From NCBI RefSeq assembly GCF_017654505.1, contig NC_054545.1, forward strand, positions 11,620,047-11,684,046: 64,000 bases of DNA, written 5' to 3'. This stretch comes from Polyodon spathula (lineage: Eukaryota > Chordata > Actinopteri > Acipenseriformes > Polyodontidae). The position numbers and the translations under genes are program-made. Every line of letters starts with the position of its first letter. Positions within the stretch are counted from its first letter, which is position 1. Below the pieces are notes generated by a model, which made no database searches, was not told the origin of the DNA, and saw only the letters and a list, made by a program, of their open reading frames with translations. Shown here in pieces: positions 46,005 through 59,335 of the stretch.

Positions 46005-46729
46005 GATTTAATCATGTGTACAAGTAAGTGACTGTAGCTAATTCCAGGTATAAATATTTTGTGATCCTATTTTTTTTTTTTTTTTCATTTTATTGTTCAT
46101 GGTTTTTAAAAAAACATCAATGTTCAGCAGTCTTATATAATGCTATATATTTCATACAATATATCAGATTCTGTTATTGTCGGTCTGGTCTAATAATTAC
46201 AATGATTCAAATACCAGCAATTGATATGAATACTAATACATTTTTATCTGTAATATCTAATTGTAATTTTAAATTTGAAAAATGGTTGAATCCCACTTTT
46301 ATCAAACTCTGTAACAGGCGTGATATTTCACAATGTCACACTGAATCATCCTGTGTGCTGTTTCTTCTTCCAGATTCGGATGTACTTCTCAAATTCCACT
46401 AGAGGGCAGAGAGTGCCTTTTTAAGTATTGGTGCAAAGCCCTATAACAATTATTAGGAGAAATACTGTACAGATCCCATGGTTACTAATTGTATTATAAT
46501 TGCGAATAATTGTGGCTGCAAAATCCGGCAGGCAAGGTGGCCAGGCAACTATTTTGCACTGTGGCCTATGTAAGCTTAAGAGCAATGCAAATTACTTGAT
46601 ACGCACAAGTAATGAGCTGCACTCACAATAACGAGGGTCACAATAAGCACGGCCTGTGCATCAGGCTATTTAGCAGCTGAACTTACAGCCCAGGGGTGAG
46701 TTAGGAGTACAGAGAGCAATAGGCATTAT

Positions 46730-47034
46730 ATGAGATTTGTGGAGCACAAAAATCAAACCAAACTAAGAAATATGTCAGAGAAAGGGGTAGCAAAGTCCTC
46801 TTGGCACACAGGAAAAGAAAAGTTTTCTGAGGAGGAGCTGAGAGTCCTTCTGGCTGAGGTCACTCAGCATGAAATTGAGTTAGTTGAAAAGCCTCAGCCA
46901 ACATCAGTTATGCTACCAAAGAGGCCGTATGGCTCTATAGTGGAGAAAGTCAGTGCAGGAGGACAGACAACCAAGTGATGAAAAGGTGGCAGGACCTGCG
47001 GCGGCGAGCAAAAGCAAAACTCCCAATGCAGTAA
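46730..47034 (+). pseudogene. Harbinger-type Myb/SANT-like DNA-binding domain remnant
   Basis: Two frames together resemble the Myb/SANT-like protein of PIF/Harbinger transposons. 46730-46978 gives KEKFSEEELRVLLAEV, then GSIVEKVSA. After a frameshift near 46960-46975, frame 46975-47034 gives VMKRWQDLRRRAKAKLP and stops. The (K/R)xxFSxEE...LVxEV...IVEKVNA...VKKRWQDLRRRAKAKL arrangement is family knowledge. No matching transposase or terminal repeats were seen nearby. Broken by the frameshift; an intron in its place is less likely. Confidence 0.65.
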
Positions 47035-47159
47035 AGGCCTGCAGCAGGAACAGGAGGAGGATCACCATCCACATCACAGCTGACACCACTGGAGAGGCAA
47101 GCTGAGCACTAGTTAAAGTGTTACCCTTAATCCTAACCATGGAGCACAATTTTACTCCA

Positions 47160-50100
47160 AACCTTTAATTTAGGGGAATTTAAGATACTATTGCTGCCTG
47201 AAATTAACTTCTGCAAAAAGTGCAGCTGAAACATAGTCTGTTCACACTCTCCAACCTAGCTTCACACGAACTGAAACACCAATAAATCTCCCAGTAAGGT
47301 ATTTTATCTACTACAGCACAATCCCATCTCTGAACATTGAACAGATTAAGTTTTGTAGACCTGTTTTTATCATCTGGCATGAAGATACCATTTTAAGAAG
47401 CTTAGTTTGTCCTCATTGGGTATGAAATATCACAGGTGACTCTAGTGACTATGTACAGTATAATGTAGATGGTAAGATGAGAATGACCCAGCCAGTGCAA
47501 TACAATTCAATTCAGTTTCAGACCCTTGGGAGTCTCATCTCATTTACTATTCAATGGAGTCAAGGGAAGACTGCAGTACCGAAAGGACACCTGCTAACTG
47601 GGTTACACGTTCAAAGAATTCAAATTACCATACAATGGAAAACACTGCATATATTTTCCAATATACGGATACATATCTCAACATGTTTTCCCAATATATA
47701 CTCCAATATATTTCATTTCCTTAAGGGTCCTTATCAATAAAGTTGGGCCCTTACAAAGCCTTTATTTCAAACTGGTCTGAGCATTCACATCTGTACAGTG
47801 TTCCTTTTTTATTCTGTTTATTTTTTTCCCTTGCATAAAAGGAGAGCTAGCGTCTGTACAACCTTGAAATCGGGTTTCTAAAACAAACAGGAACCCAGCC
47901 TCTTGAACATATTTAATTTTGTGCAAATAAAACAAGCGGCTGACGCAAACCTTTTTTTGAATTATTATTTCAGGAAGCATGCACAGATATCAATCTGTGT
48001 TGCAGGGTGGAAAGGAAATTGTAGCTTACAGACATTAATAAACCATCTCTCTGGGTTTCCTTAATTCCATTCTCTTTCATCTGTCTAATTAAAGGCCCAG
48101 GTTGGGTTAACCTGCTTTTTATTAAGGGGACAGTTGTGATGTTATTTATTTATTTATTTTTTAATGTTATTCTACTGAATAACTGAGTAAATATTGATTT
48201 TGATTAAATGTTTTAACTGGGGTGGAAACACCAAGGTTCTTGGTCCGTATATTTTATTTTTTATGTAAATAGAAGGATAAATTGTTTCTGGTGAAAGTGG
48301 GACAGTGCAGCTACAGGCTGTCCCACAGCTGAAGTTCATTGTAACGTTCAGCTCATTTAATACAATGTCACTGCATTGAAATAATGAAACCTCTACTTCA
48401 TTCAAATAACATATTTTTTAAACCATGTAAACCCTATTTTTCCTAATCAAAACATCTCATATTATGGCAATAATGAAGCCTGTTTTGAAACGGGGCACTT
48501 TGTTTTAAAGAGACACTATTTTCTTAAAGCAACAGTCACTTTTAGTACTTCAGTGTCACCTGTGGCCTGACAAGTAAATTATTTCCAGAATGTTTTCTGT
48601 GTTTCTGAACTACAGTACTTAAATTTTGAATTACTTACTGTAACAGAAACAATACGTTTTGCTTTGGGCCCTATTACCACCCAAGACAGTTTTTAATGCC
48701 TGGTAATGCCCTTTGTATTAGTCCATACTGCTTAATAAAACTGTTAAATACATGGCCCAGTAGGCTGTACCACCAGAGAACAATAGCAGATATCCTTGGC
48801 TACATTTAGCTGAAACCATCTGCCATCAAAATTTCACCTGCTGTTTTATAAAATTATTTACATTTTAAAATACCAATTTAATCTCTATCCTGTACCCATA
48901 TTTGCTTACTGTGATTGTTATTTTGCACCATCATCTTGAATTACAGTAAAAACTACATTCTAGGCTTAAGGCAGGATATGGGCAACTATAGGCAACAAAG
49001 CTGTTTTGTTATACATAATAATACTGTATGAACAACCAGTGGTGTTTTTAGCAGGGACCAAACCAAAAAAAAAAACATCGATCCCCCTCGTATTTTTATT
49101 GAAAACAGTAATGCAATATATTTTGTCAAATGTTGATTATTTTTATTATAGTTAAAAATTGCATCCTCTTCATTTTTTTCCACAATTGAAGATAATCCCT
49201 TACCACGACTTTTATACCACTGAAATTTGCAGATGTCCCCTTTATGGGTAGTAAGGTCACTTGGTACCCGACCAGAGACCCTAGACCAAAAATGTACAAC
49301 ATAAAATAATCAAACTAGGCTATTGGTGTGTGTGCATTTGTCAGAGCACAAATAAATTAGTACTGAAAATTGAAATAGATGCACTGCCCTGTTAGTGGTC
49401 TGCAATGCCAACTGACACCATATAGAATAAAACAATAATCAAGCTACTCCAAACTTGGACTCTCTGCTTTTGTGCCCTTTGCCAAACCAAAGGACTGCTG
49501 GTAAGAAACAGGGGTATTTAATTATTCACTACTAAAGTTAATATTTTTCTCCATCAAAAGGGTATTCTGCATTCTGTGCAGGAGCAGTGAGGACTTTGTG
49601 CCTCTTTAGGAGGGCTTTTATGTCAAACAAAAGCACTTTCTTGAAACCATGTAGCCACTGTGCCAATAGAGAATTATTTTGTTCTTTGATTGTAATGTCA
49701 TACTCTCCTTCAATGTCTGCTTAAACGCCTGCTATGCAATCAAAATGGTTATTATGTGCTATAGTTGTCTTGTTTGTGCAAGCCTGGCAAAAAAAAAAAA
49801 GAAGAAATTGATTTATTTTTTTTTTGTGAACAAAACAAAGCATCTCTGGTAGCATACTCAGGGATTCCCAAACCGTGCGCCACAGCACACTAATGGAGTA
49901 ATGACTTCTGTATCTCTAAAAGCACTCTATAGTGTGCCTGGAGAAGAAAATCAGCTAGTACTGTTTATTTTCACCTTAATGGCCAGATGAGCTGGCATTC
50001 ATCCTACAGGGGACAGTAGCTCTGGGTGTAAAAGTCAATTGGCTTGGTCGTGGTAAAATTTAATGGTAACATTTAACAAAAACATTTAACAAAATGGATA

Positions 50101-50381
50101 AAAAGGAGTAAATGAATTGAAGCATTTTTTTTTTAAAAGATACACTCGAAATATTAGTAAGGGAAAGCACGTAATCTTGGCTTTGTTTTATTACCTATAA
50201 ATCAGCAACAGCTTTCCTACACAATTGTCGAAGTCTGTAAAAATCAGCTACCAGAAGAGTGAGCTTTGCGCAGTCCAGTTTCTGCCCGCAATGTAATAAT
50301 ATGCTGAAGCTATTGGATATTTCTTGAACATGTTTCCTCTTAGTGGGAAATCTTGGAAGCTTGCCATAGCTCTTTGTTTAC
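47160..50381. other. Intergenic, no gene seen
   Basis: AT-rich DNA with short homopolymers only. The open frames are short, carry no domain I recognise, and lack paired splice signals. Confidence 0.5.
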
Positions 50382-50462
50382 CTGACCCAGAAAGCTGCTC
50401 CATGCTGCGCGTGCCTTTTCCAGCATATTCACGAGTGTCATGTAAGATGTAATTTATCAACC
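50382..50462 (-). other. Weak candidate exon (27 codons)
   Basis: On the minus strand, CTCTCTTTTTTAG precedes an 81-nt open stretch that ends in TCAG|GTAAAC, so both splice borders are plausible. The frame reads NYILHDTREYAGKG and RSMEQLSGSG. I recognise no family and found no neighbouring exons. It could be chance. Confidence 0.15.
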
Positions 50463-51054
50463 CTAAAAAAGAGAGATTATGTGTTAGTGTTTTCAGTATT
50501 ATAATATGAAGTCATATGAGGTATCAGTATTTGTAAAGTGAACCAGTATAACAGTGAAACGACCTTGCCAAACATACAGTATGCTTGCATATACAGAGTA
50601 TTTGTGTTTCTGTGGACTTTTTCCCCCCTTTTACTTTAAAACTAGGCCAGGCACTTATACAATCCAGGAATGATGTCATCCTCCAACAAGCGCTCAGCTT
50701 GATAAAAGGATATGCCGTCAGCATCACTTTCACTTTGTGACCTTTGATTAGTAATATTTTTAATTCATATTTTAATGGGATAAATTAGAATGTATGGACT
50801 GTAACCTAAATATTCTAATCAAGTTATTATTAAAAATAATCTTGCTGGGGCTTTTCTTGTACTTTATTAATAGTTGCAATATTATTATAAACAATATTTT
50901 TACTGTCAGCAGAAAAGAACAATCTGTAAAAGGCGTAGCCTCGACCAATATAAGTGATTCTTATGCAGAAAAGCAAAGGACAGTTGCCTAGGCCCTCGTT
51001 TTTTGGTTCAAAGGGAACCCCACGCAATTCAAGTATGACCTTTGTGATAGAGGA

Positions 51055-51128
51055 TAGAAAAAGAGATTGAAGGAAGGATGGAAGAAAGGAAGGAGGAGAG
51101 GAGAAGAGAAGAGAGATAGAGGGAGAGA
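51055..51128. repeat. Purine-rich (GGAA/GAGA) tract
   Basis: About 75 bp almost entirely of A and G on the plus strand, with GGAAGGA and GAGAAGAGA words. Confidence 0.7.
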
Positions 51129-51880
51129 ATCTTAAGAACATTAAGAATATTTTTGAAAAGGCAAACTATATTAAAGCAATATTGTGGTCCTTAGAATTGT
51201 AAGAAGCTCCCCATTCACAATGATGACTAACCTATTGTTTAAAGTTCAAAGTCAAGTAGACTAATGAGGGTGCTAAGCAGTATGGTTGGCTTTTGGATAC
51301 ACCCTGTACTATACACTACTACAACATTACCAGTTACGTACCTTGTAACTGATGTCAGCACACACATATCCAACCCTATAGAATTGTGACTTCAGTGAGG
51401 TTAAGCGAGCGTGACGCATATCTGATTATTTCATTTTGGCCCGTTCCAACCCTTGTCTATTTTTTCAGGGCACACAAAAAAGATACAATGTTAAGAATAC
51501 ATAGCTGAAAGGACTTTGTTTTAAAATAAGTAGGCTTCCATTTAGATGTAGTTGGTTTTGATGGTACAGTACTATATTTGCAACAGAAGAATTATTTGAA
51601 TTCAGAACAATAGGACTCTGAAAATAACACTTGCCAAAAGAGAAGACTCATGGACTGTAATTCAATACATACTTTTAAATCTGTTACGTTTTGATGCAGT
51701 ATGTGAAATTCCCCATTAACGACCCAACAGCAAAAGTAAATCAAAATGTTACCCATGCACAAAACTGCACACAGCATAAAAGGTAATGCAATTTAACAAA
51801 AGATTAATAATAATAATTTAAAAAAAATCAGTTTACAGAATTAAAACAGTATCCAAAGTCAGTATTTAAAATTGCAGAAA

Positions 51881-53130
51881 ACAGTGCAGACAAAACATTT
51901 GTTAACCCCTTAGAATTTTCACATATTTCAAACCTAAAATATTATTAGATCTTAATCTAAGTCCGAATAAAGATAACCTGATTAAACAAATGACACAAAA
52001 ACATAACACTTTTTCAACATTTATTTATCCACAAATGATTCAACATTCAATATCCATGTGTGAAAAAGTATGTGAACCTTTAGATTCAGTAACTGGTGGC
52101 ACCCCCTTGAGCAGCAATGACTTCAACTAAGCATTTCCTGTAACTGTTGGTCAGTCTCTCACATTGGTTTTGAGGAATTTTGGCCCATTCCTCCTTACAG
52201 AACTGCTTCAACACGATGACATTTGAGGGCTTCCTTGCATGGACAGCTTGCTTCAGGTCCTGCCACAACATTTCAATGAGGTTTAGGTCCAGACTTTGAC
52301 TATGCCATTCTAAAACGTGGAATTTCTTCTTCTGCAGTCATACTTTTGTAGATCTCCTTGTATGTTTAGGATCATTGCCTTGCTGCATGACCCTCACAGA
52401 CATTCAGCTCACAGACGAATGGACTGACATTCTCCTCTAGAATCTGATACAATGCAGAATTCATGGTTGTGTCAATGATGGCAAGCCGTCCAGGTCCTGA
52501 GAAGAAGCCCCAAACCATCACACTCCCACCACCATGCTTGATGGCCTGCAGATCCTTGGATGTTACTCTGAGGTTCTTTGTGACTTCCTTGATGATTTTC
52601 CAGTTTGTTCTTGGAGAGATTTTGGTAGGATGACCGCTCCTGGGTAGAGTGACTGTGGTCTTGAACTTTCTCCATTTGTAGACTGTCAGACAAATAGTCT
52701 ACAAATGGAGTGGATTGGTGGAGCATCAAATCTTTAGAAATGGTTTTGTAACCATTTTTAGACTGATGAGCATCAATAACTGTTTTACTGAGGTCCTCAG
52801 AGATTTCTTTTGATCGTGGCATGACGTGTTTCCACACACCTGTATGGTGAAGACTAAACTCACAAAGTTTCTGATATTTATATAGAGTGGGGCCTTCCAA
52901 ACTCACCCCTAAAGATCTACTTAATTATTTAAACACCTGATTCTAATTATCCTCTTAATTAAGCTGATAAAACCATTCATCATTTTGTTTCAAAAGACAT
53001 GGAATTGGTTAATATAAGCCCTATTGGTTATTTAAGAAAAGATTCTGATTCAAGAAGGCTATCATGGTAAAACTATGGAATTTCCATAATTATCATTGGG
53101 GTTCACACACTTCTTTCTCTCTGCACTGTA
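51881..53130 (-). mobile_element. Tc1-like DNA transposon, inactive
   Basis: The ends are matching inverted repeats: ACAGTGCAGACAAAAC at 51881 and, on the minus strand, ACAGTGCAGAGAGAAAG from 53130, both followed inward by a GTKAACCCC-like word. A TA follows the right end; the left target TA appears mutated. The transposase runs on the minus strand (52086-52906). At about 1.25 kb this is shorter than a full Tc1-like element, in line with internal deletion. Confidence 0.82.
52086..52906 (-). pseudogene. Tc1-like (DDE) transposase, broken
   Basis: N-terminal segment: MPRSKEISEDLSKTVIDAHQ and GYKTISKDL, the helix-turn-helix start of a Tc1-family transposase. The next part is replaced by a short palindrome (52670-52710). 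Then come NLSKNKLENHQGSHKEP, HQAWWWECDGLGLL (normally GGGSVMVWG-like), and several stops and shifts. DPKHT (second Asp) and LEWHSQSLDLNLIE (Glu region) are still recognisable. The last 61 codons (52086-52271, LWQDLKQAVHARKPSN to the stop) are open. It cannot make a working enzyme. Confidence 0.85.
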
Positions 53131-55414
53131 TAGTGCTCAATAAGGCCCTAATACCACAGTTCACTCGCAAATAAAAATGCACAAAAGCAACTAAAGATCA
53201 CAGATTTTAAAAAATGCATCACAGTTTCTAAAACTGCAATGATTAACTGTTACATTACAGCAGCTTGTCTCTTTGGCTTTGTTTTTGCTGTATTTTTGTC
53301 ATGTGGAATTGGAGGAAGCACTGTGTAACTGCACAATAAAGACAGACTGATTTAGAATGTGTAAAAAAGAAAAAAACATAGGCTGTGATGGAAAAAACAA
53401 ATACACTGTAACAAAGAGATGTGTTTTGTATCAACAAACTGGTGATGGAGTCAGAAATCATGTGTGAGATTTATATATTATGGTTTATGGAATATAACTA
53501 TAAAAATGGACTGTGTACCTAGTATACTAGTAAGCAGTTCTACATAAATGTAATATTTTCCAATGATGAAAACATAAATGGCCTCAAAAGCTACAGCTTT
53601 TGTGGGAAAGCTCAGCTCATTACATATAACCGTGGAGACTGTTATGTGAAGCTGTTGTCTATATTGCCATCGATAGGGAGCATGTAATGCCATGCTATGA
53701 AATTAAACATTCAATCTTGACATTTAATAATAATACATACATTTTGGTTAGCGGCTGCCCTGTTTTTTTAAGAGCGAACCTTAGACAGCAAAATTCACTT
53801 GGACAAAGCCATCCTTTGCATTAGGTCAATAACACTTCCTATAATGTCAGTGGATTAAAATGAAGCCCTTATGAGCTGGGCTGCCTTTAATTGTATTGAA
53901 CCATATTAGATTGCTATGGTTGTTACTGAAGCAAACCCTTTCACTGCTTTTCTGGCACCATGACAATTAATCTGGTTTGTTCACTTTGATATTGTATTTA
54001 TTGAATCTGCATCCCTGCATTTGTTGAATGATATATGTAGAGTTTTTGATGAATACAAATGAGCATGAGTTTATTGATTCTTTCTGAAGAAGAATGATGA
54101 GAGTGTGACTGTGAATGTCCCTATGGAAACTCTTGGTAAGCCATTAAAACTGACTGTTTGGCTCAAATTAGTTTTTTTTAACTTTTATATTACCATAGAG
54201 ACTACCTTCACTACACACAATTACTGTATGCTGGTCAGCACCTCTTCAATATCAAGCATTGTTAAATGACTCTGTACACAATACAGTATAAATATAGTGC
54301 TGTACTTACTGTTTTCTTATTTAGATCAGGTAGTGTTTGTTACCCTGAACGTCTTAAACCAGGTTCCATTAAACCTGGTTGACTACGTCATCTCATAGGA
54401 CAGGGTGTTATTTTACATAGATCACACCTATTGCTTTGTAGGTTGCAGTCTGTTGCAACCTTTATGTTGAAAAATATATTTATGATGAGACCTCTCATCA
54501 TTGGCACATTAAGAGACACGGTAATATAGCGAGACCTCTCATCAGAGGCACTGAAAAGACTTTGAAGACTCTGAGAAATTTGTGCCACTTCTGCCAGAAC
54601 TTTTAGAAATCACATGAAAGCTTGTTGAAATTTAAAAAAGGACAAAATGTAGCGGCTTTATACTATAGAAATACAAAGTGCCAAAGCTGTACAGTTGCTA
54701 TAAGGATATCAGTGCAATAATTAAAACAGGGTTCATTGTCTCCTGTATCCATGACCTTGACAATTAAGCTCCCAGGAGGAAAAAACTTTTAACAAATATA
54801 CAGTAAATTCAATATCTGGATAATTGTTTATGAAAAATATACACTATAATTGTTTAATATCCCAGTCTGTTCCCTCCAGGTCTGAGGTAATTAAATTTTA
54901 TATAACTAAATCCAGATTATTGTTTGACGTGGTTGCTGGGCAATTTAATTTAATTTATTTATTTATTTATTTATTTTCTAGTAAGGATGGGAAGTTTCAA
55001 TCTGGACCTTCAAACCAGTTTGTAAAAGTTTATCTCATCTCCTTCCAAAATCAATATCAATATAAAATATCACTATCAAAGCTACCAATTCAGTCCAGTC
55101 TACTATAGACATAAAAAAGTGTGCCTATATTTTAATCAAGTTTTTGGTATAATTCCAATTTATAATTTCTGTCATCTAACTATAATATTTGCATAAGAGC
55201 AGGTGCTTTTACGTGAAACACGGAGGAAATTAGCTTGACGTTCTCTATAGTAGCTTTAGTAATACTATAATTTGCGCTACCTGTGTTCTGATCTATGGAA
55301 AGGTCTTCCATTGGCTGTCTGTAAACTAATGCCTTTAATACACAACAGCAGCTACCTTTCCAACCCCGTCACAAAGCTTGTTGAGTGCAATGTCTCTGAT
55401 CACTATTAAAATCT
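53131..55414. other. Intergenic, no gene seen
   Basis: AT-rich DNA with an ATTT microsatellite near 54947-54976. A short repeated phrase GAGACCTCTCATCA occurs at 54486 and 54532. No gene, RNA or named repeat recognised. Confidence 0.5.
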
Positions 55415-55500
55415 ATTAGTAACAGTGTTGGGGAAGTTACTTTTAAAAAAATAATCCATTACAGTTATAAGTTACTTCAACAAAATTGTAACTAGCTGAT
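55415..55500. mobile_element. Terminal piece of a common fish DNA-transposon repeat
   Basis: AGTGTTGGGGAAGTTACTTT followed by AATCCATTACAGTTATAAGT and GTTACTTCAACAAAATTGTA. This AGTAATCCATTACAGTTAC-type sequence recurs in many fish genomes as the end of a non-autonomous DNA element. Only one end is seen. Confidence 0.5.
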
Positions 55501-55514
55501 GTTCTTACGTGCAA

Positions 55515-55720
55515 CACAAAGAGCATTGCAACTCTGCCATGGCCTGAACAATCACTGGACATGAACCCCATTATCCTCAACCAATACCTGTGAGGCGTCT
55601 CTAGACTCACTTCCCAGGTCTCCCTAATACAGACTGTTCCAGGAACTGGCTGCAATCATGCAACCAGGATTGCTGATCCTGGCAACGCAATGTGTGAGCG
55701 CATTGCTGCCTTGCATAATA
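55515..55720 (+). pseudogene. Possible Tc1/mariner transposase C-terminal fragment
   Basis: The plus strand encodes TLPWPEQSLDMNPII, close to the LxWPAQSPDxNPIE box around the catalytic Glu of Tc1-like enzymes. The Glu itself is lost. Downstream matches are weak and interrupted by stops. It is separate from and more decayed than the copy at 51881-53130. Confidence 0.4.
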
Positions 55721-56593
55721 AGGCAAAGGGCTGCACTACAAAGCAATAAATCTCAATCATATTTTGCCAGTGTTAAGTATGGGTCCATAAAACAGGTGTT
55801 CTTTCAAACTTGGTTGTCTATTTACTTATGTCAAGTCTCTGTAGTAACCTACAATAAACTATATAAGTTTCTATACAAACTGGAGGTATAACCAATAAGA
55901 ACCCAATAAACACTTTTAATTTCCTCAACCACTGCTGGTTACTAAAAATACAGCAGTTTCTGGAATTTCTAGCACCCAATAAAACATCCCACTGAATCAA
56001 CTCAAATAACTGTTTTTCAATGCAAATTATTTCAACAGGCTCATTTTTCTGTTATATACTCACACGTAACTGCATCTGTCGACTTAAAGGCAAAACTGGT
56101 CAAAGTACGTAAAAGCAAACATGGAAAAGTAATAACTTGAGTTTAATTAGTGGTTTCCAAGCGATGTTTCCTGTTAATATAAAAGTTAATCTTTAAGTAA
56201 ACAAAGCTGTGTCACAAAATAAAATTGATCAGCCTTTGTTCTGTTAAACATTTCTAAAAATGAGGCAACTGAAACCATTGACTGTGTAAGAACATCAACA
56301 GATAGGATCAAATAAATGTTACAAAGGGTTAGTCACCGACCGCATGAAAACAAGAGCTATGACTCCAACAATATCGCTCCCCTGAGCAAACAATTACATT
56401 TCCCATAACTGTAATTTATTATGAATGAAAACACCCTCTGTGCTTTCAAACCATTTCAATTATGAGCATAAGAACCTGATACATTCTAGCAACAGTAAAA
56501 AAAAAAAAAAAAATCACACATCGGATAGGTGTCAGCTTTATATATGAAGTGATTAAAGCAAACAAACTTCTATAGATGATACAGGTCTCAAGT

Positions 56594-56806
56594 CCATGGT
56601 GGTTAAAGGAAAGGGCTTGTAAGCAGGAGGACCCCGGTTCAAATCCCAGCTCACTCACTGACCCACTGTGTGACCCTTAGCAAGTCACTTCACCTAACCT
56701 CCAGATGAAATGTTGTTATAAATGACTCTGCAGCTGATGCATAGTTCACACACCCTTGTCTCTGTAAGTTGCCTTTGATAACGGTGTCTGGCAAATAATA
56801 AAATGT
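56594..56806 (+). mobile_element. tRNA-derived SINE, full-length or nearly so
   Basis: The head reads GTGGTTAAAGGAAAGGGCTT. A B-box GGTTCAAATCC lies at 56636-56646. The conserved SINE body follows (CACTGACCCACTGTGTGACC, AGCAAGTCACTTCACCT). The tail is GTAAGTTGCCTTTGATAACG with GGTGTCTGGCAAATAATAAA, a variant of the GTAAGTCRCTTTGGATAAAAGCGTCTGC tail. Similar to V-SINE type elements of fishes. Confidence 0.75.
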
Positions 56807-56809
56807 GTT

Positions 56810-59279
56810 GTGTTTAAAGAAACACATGTTCTTATAAACAAGTGTTTTTATTTCAAACATCAGAACTTTCTTTAAACGACTGTAGTACCAGATATTATAA
56901 AATTACATGTACACATTTGCAAAGCAGGCAAGTAAAAGTGCTTGGAATTGAAATGTTAAGTACAGTCATTTTAGGAGTGTACTTCTCCATTTTATTAGTA
57001 TATTGAGAAATATACTAATTGGGAAATTTAAGAGCATTTTTATTACGACATGCATGAGAAGAGTAGGAATACGCAAGAGGTAAGAGGCAGATGTGACCAG
57101 GTAATTAACTAGTAGAACACTGGCATAGCGGAGGGACTAGGCATTAGGCCAAAACAGCATGTTAAGAATTTTTGACTTGCAATCTAGCTAAGCATCCCTA
57201 CTTTTTTTTACCCACATCACTCAAGAGATCTTTTGATCACATTTCAAGTATTTATTATTAAAAACTTCTTACCTCTACCCAGCAAATGTTGTGTTTCTGT
57301 CTTCCATTTTCACATATGAATGGAGGAAACATCAAGAGAAATGTATTTAGTGAATGTAGTTTTAAACCTTGCAACTATCACTATAAAGGCTTCATATGTC
57401 AATGTGGAGGTACTGAGTTGGCAGAACCCCCCTCAGTAGCCAGTCTGTGGTACATATGACAGAACAGTCAGACAGCTGCCTCCTGAGTGTGCTGTGTACT
57501 GGCCCCATGCTGTGCCCTCACCTGGCAGTGAAAAGTCATTTGGAGGGAGTCAGCGAGGTGCTGGACAGGGTATTTCTCAGATGAGAGATTGCTGTTATAA
57601 ATATGAAAAACAGCATGGATTAACATCCCTCAAAACCTTCCTCACCTTGTGGAATCGATGCCATGTTGTGGCAAGGCTGTGATCAGGGCAAAATGTGGCC
57701 CAACTACATATTGGTTACATGTCCTAATGAAAATACCTGACAGTGTATCACCAATAAGAAGGCCAGGGGCTTATAAACATGCATTATATGTAAAAAACAT
57801 GTAAAACAATAAACTGGCAAAGATATAGCTATTAAATGTATCCAATGTGGTGTATGGCACTGAATAAAACTGCCATTTCTAATCATAATACATTATCGAC
57901 AGTAAAGGCCAGGCCTTGAAATTTGACACCCTAATTTGATCATATCTGTCTGAGCTGCACAACTTGTTACCCAAACATGAAACCTATTATTCCAAAGGGA
58001 ACGGCTTGACATTCTGTACTGATGGAGAGCGATTCTCGTTTGTCATTGAAATTACATACAAAAGGGTATGAGAAAGAGGAACAAAAAAGAGACAAAACAT
58101 GATAGGAGAAAAGAGAAACGGGTACAAGGTGCAACTATAAGGATCCATTCAGAAAACATTGTAGGATATAGACCGAGGAGTGAGGAGGTTTTATCAGGGA
58201 AAAAAACAATTTTGTATTCACCTGTACAGCTCACCTTGTAGCAAACAGGTGAATATTTTTCTTCTTTAAGAGGAGTCAAGATACAGAACACAGTTTATCA
58301 AAAGCTGATTTATATGTCACCAAAGTCTCTGTTATGTACAGTTGTGTGTTAAGTAGAGATCTCTGTTATGTACAGTTTCTTATTTAATTGTATCCTATAT
58401 ATATATACATAATACAACAAAGCAAAGAAGCATTGTGAAAACTGACAAATGTTTTATGTTTTGACATTAAATCTAAAAACTATGATTTTGTTTTCTTTCT
58501 CTCAGGCAGTGAAATATAAGTGGGTTTGGTTATTTGTTTTGCTCCATCTCCACTCTATCATTTCAGTTTCAAGAGGAGCTCTTTCCCGTCTTTAGCCCTC
58601 AAGCTATTTCTGTGTGGGAATTCACACTGAGCAAGTCTGCTGCCAGTGCTTGTCCAGCCAGATCATGTGCAAACTCTCCTGAGCCAAGTTTTCTAAACAA
58701 ATCATCTCTTTATAGCACAGAGCAATACTGTAGATATGCAGTGATGCTAAGAATGTGTCAGACAATACATTTTACACAAGGTGGGAAAAAAGGAATATCT
58801 TTGATAACCAAAAGAATAGAGTTATCAACATATGTGAATTACTTTATATAAGCATGCATAGCAGTGGATATTTATATGCAGTTTTATTATTGCTGTTGTC
58901 TTTTGTTTCCACAGCAACGGATGTCAAATGATGTTGTATAAAAAGAGTGGAGATCAACTACATCGTCGCCATCCATACAATTGTAGAGAGAAACAATTGA
59001 ATTGCTCAGGACCATGAACCACTACTAAATGAGATTAACACAGCATTGTGTATCTCTATATCACATTTAAATGACAGTATGTGGGAAACAGGAGGCTGTT
59101 TTCCATTTACCAAACAATGGTTCTACTCCTTCTAAAAATAAAATAAATAAATAAATAAATTAGAAAAAACTCAACCTCAGTTATTTGAAAATCAAAGCCA
59201 ACACAATGACTTGATATAGCAATGTCAGCAAAGTTCTTTGATATAACATTATTATAGTTGTAGGAGCCAACTTTTCACC
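56810..59279. other. Intergenic, no gene seen
   Basis: AT-rich DNA. Open frames near 57494, 58052 and 58534 have no domain I know and no convincing splice context. Short microsatellites occur (TA near 58397, AAAT near 59140). Confidence 0.5.
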
Positions 59280-59335
59280 TCTGGAGGCCTGGGTTCAAAA
59301 CTGGCTCAGTTTACAAGTGAAGTGAAACCCAATAT
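59280..59335 (+). mobile_element. Possible SINE head fragment
   Basis: CCTCTGGAGGCCTGGGTTCA followed by AAACTGGCTCAG has a diverged B-box (GGGTTCAAAACTGG) in a SINE-like setting. No tail found. Confidence 0.3.
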
